From contig WGMQ01000008.1 in NCBI GenBank assembly GCA_016125005.1, positions 1 to 44,605 of the forward strand: a stretch of DNA of 44,605 nucleotides, written 5' to 3'. The stretch comes from a bacterium. GTDB taxonomy: Bacteria > Sumerlaeota > Sumerlaeia > SLMS01. Shown in pieces: positions 43,639 to 44,605 of the stretch (positions within the stretch are counted from its first letter, which is position 1; every line of letters starts with the position of its first letter). Made by a program: the position numbers and the translations under genes. Below the pieces are notes generated by a model, which searched no databases, had not been told where the DNA came from, and saw only the letters and a list, made by a program, of their open reading frames with translations.

Positions 43639-44580
43639 GTGCGCATGAAATCCGTCACACCGGCTGTATTGCTAGTCGCCTTGGTCGGCTGCGGAGGCGG
43701 CTCGGCGCCGGTCGAGAGAGCAGACACGCCGCATGCACCCGTTGCGGTTGCTCCGATCGAGCCCGAACTGCTCGATGCACAGGGGCTTCACAATCTCTAC
43801 CGGGTCACGCCGTGGCTCTACTCGGGTTCCCAGCCTGACGGCCCGCCCGCCTTCGACGAATTGCAGAAGCTCGGCGTCAAGACGGTGGTTTGCGTCGACG
43901 GGATGCCGCCTGATGCGGCCTCGGCGAAGGCCGATGGAATTCGCGTCATTCACCTGCCCATCGGTTACGACGGCGTGCCGGAGGACATGCGCGCCGCCTA
44001 TGCGCGCGTCGCCAAGGAAGCCGACGGTCCCATCTACGTCCACTGCCACCACGGCGTGCATCGCGGCCCCGCCGCCGCGGCGATCATGCTGCGCGCCCAC
44101 GATGGAGTCGGCTCGGCGCAGGCCCTTGCCTTTCTCTCCAAGGCGGGAACGAGCCCCGACTACGAGGGTCTTTGGAGGGACGTGGCCGCCTTCGATCCAA
44201 CCAATCCCGGTGTCTATACAGGCGCCCTGCCCGAGGCGGCCCCCGTGCCGGACTTCGCAGGTGGCATGGCCCACGTTGACCGGATCTGGGATAACCTCAA
44301 GATGGTTCGCAAGGCGAGCTGGAAAACTCCGGAGGGGCACCCGGACATCTCGCCGAAGCACGAGTCCCTGATGCTCGCCGAAGCCTTCCGCGAGCTTGAT
44401 CGCCTTCCCATGCCCGAGGCCGACGCCCAGTTCCGCACCTGGCTTGCGGAGAGCGTGAAGCTGACCGCCGCTTTCTCCGAACGAATGCACGACCCCGCGG
44501 CAACCGCGGAACAAATCGAGGCGGCGTTTTCCGCCACGGCGGCTTCCTGCCGCCAGTGTCACAAGGTGTATCGGGACTAA
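43639..44580 (+). CDS. Lipoprotein fusing a CX5R phosphatase and a cytochrome c'-like tail
   Basis: With a GTG start at 43639 (GGGGGAG 8 nt upstream; ATG at 43645 is the alternative) the 313-residue product has a lipobox (ALVGC, Cys18). Residues about 45-180 form a dual-specificity-type phosphatase fold: LYRVTPWLYSGSQP, then FDELQKLGVKTVVCVDG, and the active-site HC-X5-R (Cys136 to Arg142 in VHCHHGVHRG). The C-terminal region (about 215-313) is helical and ends in CRQCHKVYRD, a CxxCH haem site (Cys304, Cys307, His308) placed at the C-terminus as in cytochrome c'. It should be periplasmic, lipid-anchored and haem-loaded by the ResB/CcsA pair. The combination is unusual to me. Confidence 0.8.
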   Translation: MRMKSVTPAVLLVALVGCGGGSAPVERADTPHAPVAVAPIEPELLDAQGLHNLYRVTPWLYSGSQPDGPPAFDELQKLGVKTVVCVDGMPPDAASAKADGIRVIHLPIGYDGVPEDMRAAYARVAKEADGPIYVHCHHGVHRGPAAAAIMLRAHDGVGSAQALAFLSKAGTSPDYEGLWRDVAAFDPTNPGVYTGALPEAAPVPDFAGGMAHVDRIWDNLKMVRKASWKTPEGHPDISPKHESLMLAEAFRELDRLPMPEADAQFRTWLAESVKLTAAFSERMHDPAATAEQIEAAFSATAASCRQCHKVYRD

Positions 44581-44582
44581 TT

Positions 44583-44601
44583 ACTTCCGTTTGCGGGAAG
44601 T
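44583..44601. terminator. Hairpin at the window edge
   Basis: ACTTCC (44583-44588) pairs with GGAAGT (44596-44601) around a seven-base loop, immediately after the stop of the phosphatase-cytochrome gene. The window ends before any T run could be checked, so the call is tentative. Confidence 0.35.
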
Positions 44602-44605
44602 GAGC

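Noticed and set aside
1..44605. tRNA, rRNA, tmRNA genes or insertion sequences
   Set aside because: No cloverleaf, rRNA-like stretch, transposase with terminal repeats or CRISPR array was recognised by eye; the spacers are mostly too short.

Overview
The window reads as a piece of a G+C-rich (roughly 60-65 % by eye), diderm-type bacterial chromosome. Many products carry Sec signal peptides or lipoboxes. There is a System II (ResB/CcsA) cytochrome c maturation pair, a PhoB/PhoR-like two-component pair, and a pseudopilin whose N-terminus (G|FTLIELLIVV... followed by NFLEAQ) is of the kind common in Planctomycetes-like and candidate phyla such as Sumerlaeota or Hydrogenedentota. That placement is inference from style only. 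No ribosomal, tRNA or tmRNA gene was seen.

Layout. 1-2611: tail of an ABC-3-type metal permease and a large HEAT-repeat protein. 6828-2630 (minus): a run of four genes, namely an Fe(III)-type solute-binding protein, a secreted protein with two cohesin-like segments, smpB (overlapping it) and a secreted HEAT protein. 6924-9533 (plus): response regulator, sensor kinase and a small membrane protein, ending in a 4-nt tail-to-tail overlap with an ABC exporter (11314-9530). 11421-15510 (minus): a small unknown gene, an AT-rich palindrome-rich spacer, then a translationally coupled pair: a HEAT + MshEN + GspE-N-like protein without ATPase, and an exported protein with about eleven GG(D/N)DxY repeats. 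15706-18109: a glycosyltransferase-methyltransferase fusion facing fabH. 18380-19111: pseudopilin with a strong terminator. 19290-24782: NMT1-type lipoprotein, ResB, CcsA and a small membrane protein. 24792-28597: solitary D12-class DNA methyltransferase, a repeat-rich spacer, a MacB-type permease and a BASS transporter. 28732-30239: an AbiEi/AbiEii type IV toxin-antitoxin pair with an operator-like inverted repeat. 30253-34673: GH20 hexosaminidase, small membrane protein, a flavoprotein resembling microcompartment-associated ones, and a radical SAM/SPASM protein. 42111-34886 (minus): RNase E/G, a coupled 52-residue membrane protein, NAD kinase-like, M20 amidohydrolase and a large secreted protein. 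42497-44580: Rpn/YhgA-type nuclease and a lipoprotein that joins a CX5R phosphatase to a cytochrome c'-like haem-binding tail.

The points I would follow up first are: (i) the octamer GTCTATAC, which I count 14 times, always on the coding strand within genes, in two reading frames, and twice as direct repeats bracketing a terminator; (ii) the phosphatase-cytochrome c' fusion; (iii) the HEAT/MshEN protein coupled to the GG(D/N)DxY repeat protein; (iv) the 52-residue membrane protein coupled to RNase E/G; and (v) the abiE promoter layout, whose inverted repeat covers the -10 and whose message may be nearly leaderless. All counts and positions were read by eye; no search or alignment was run.
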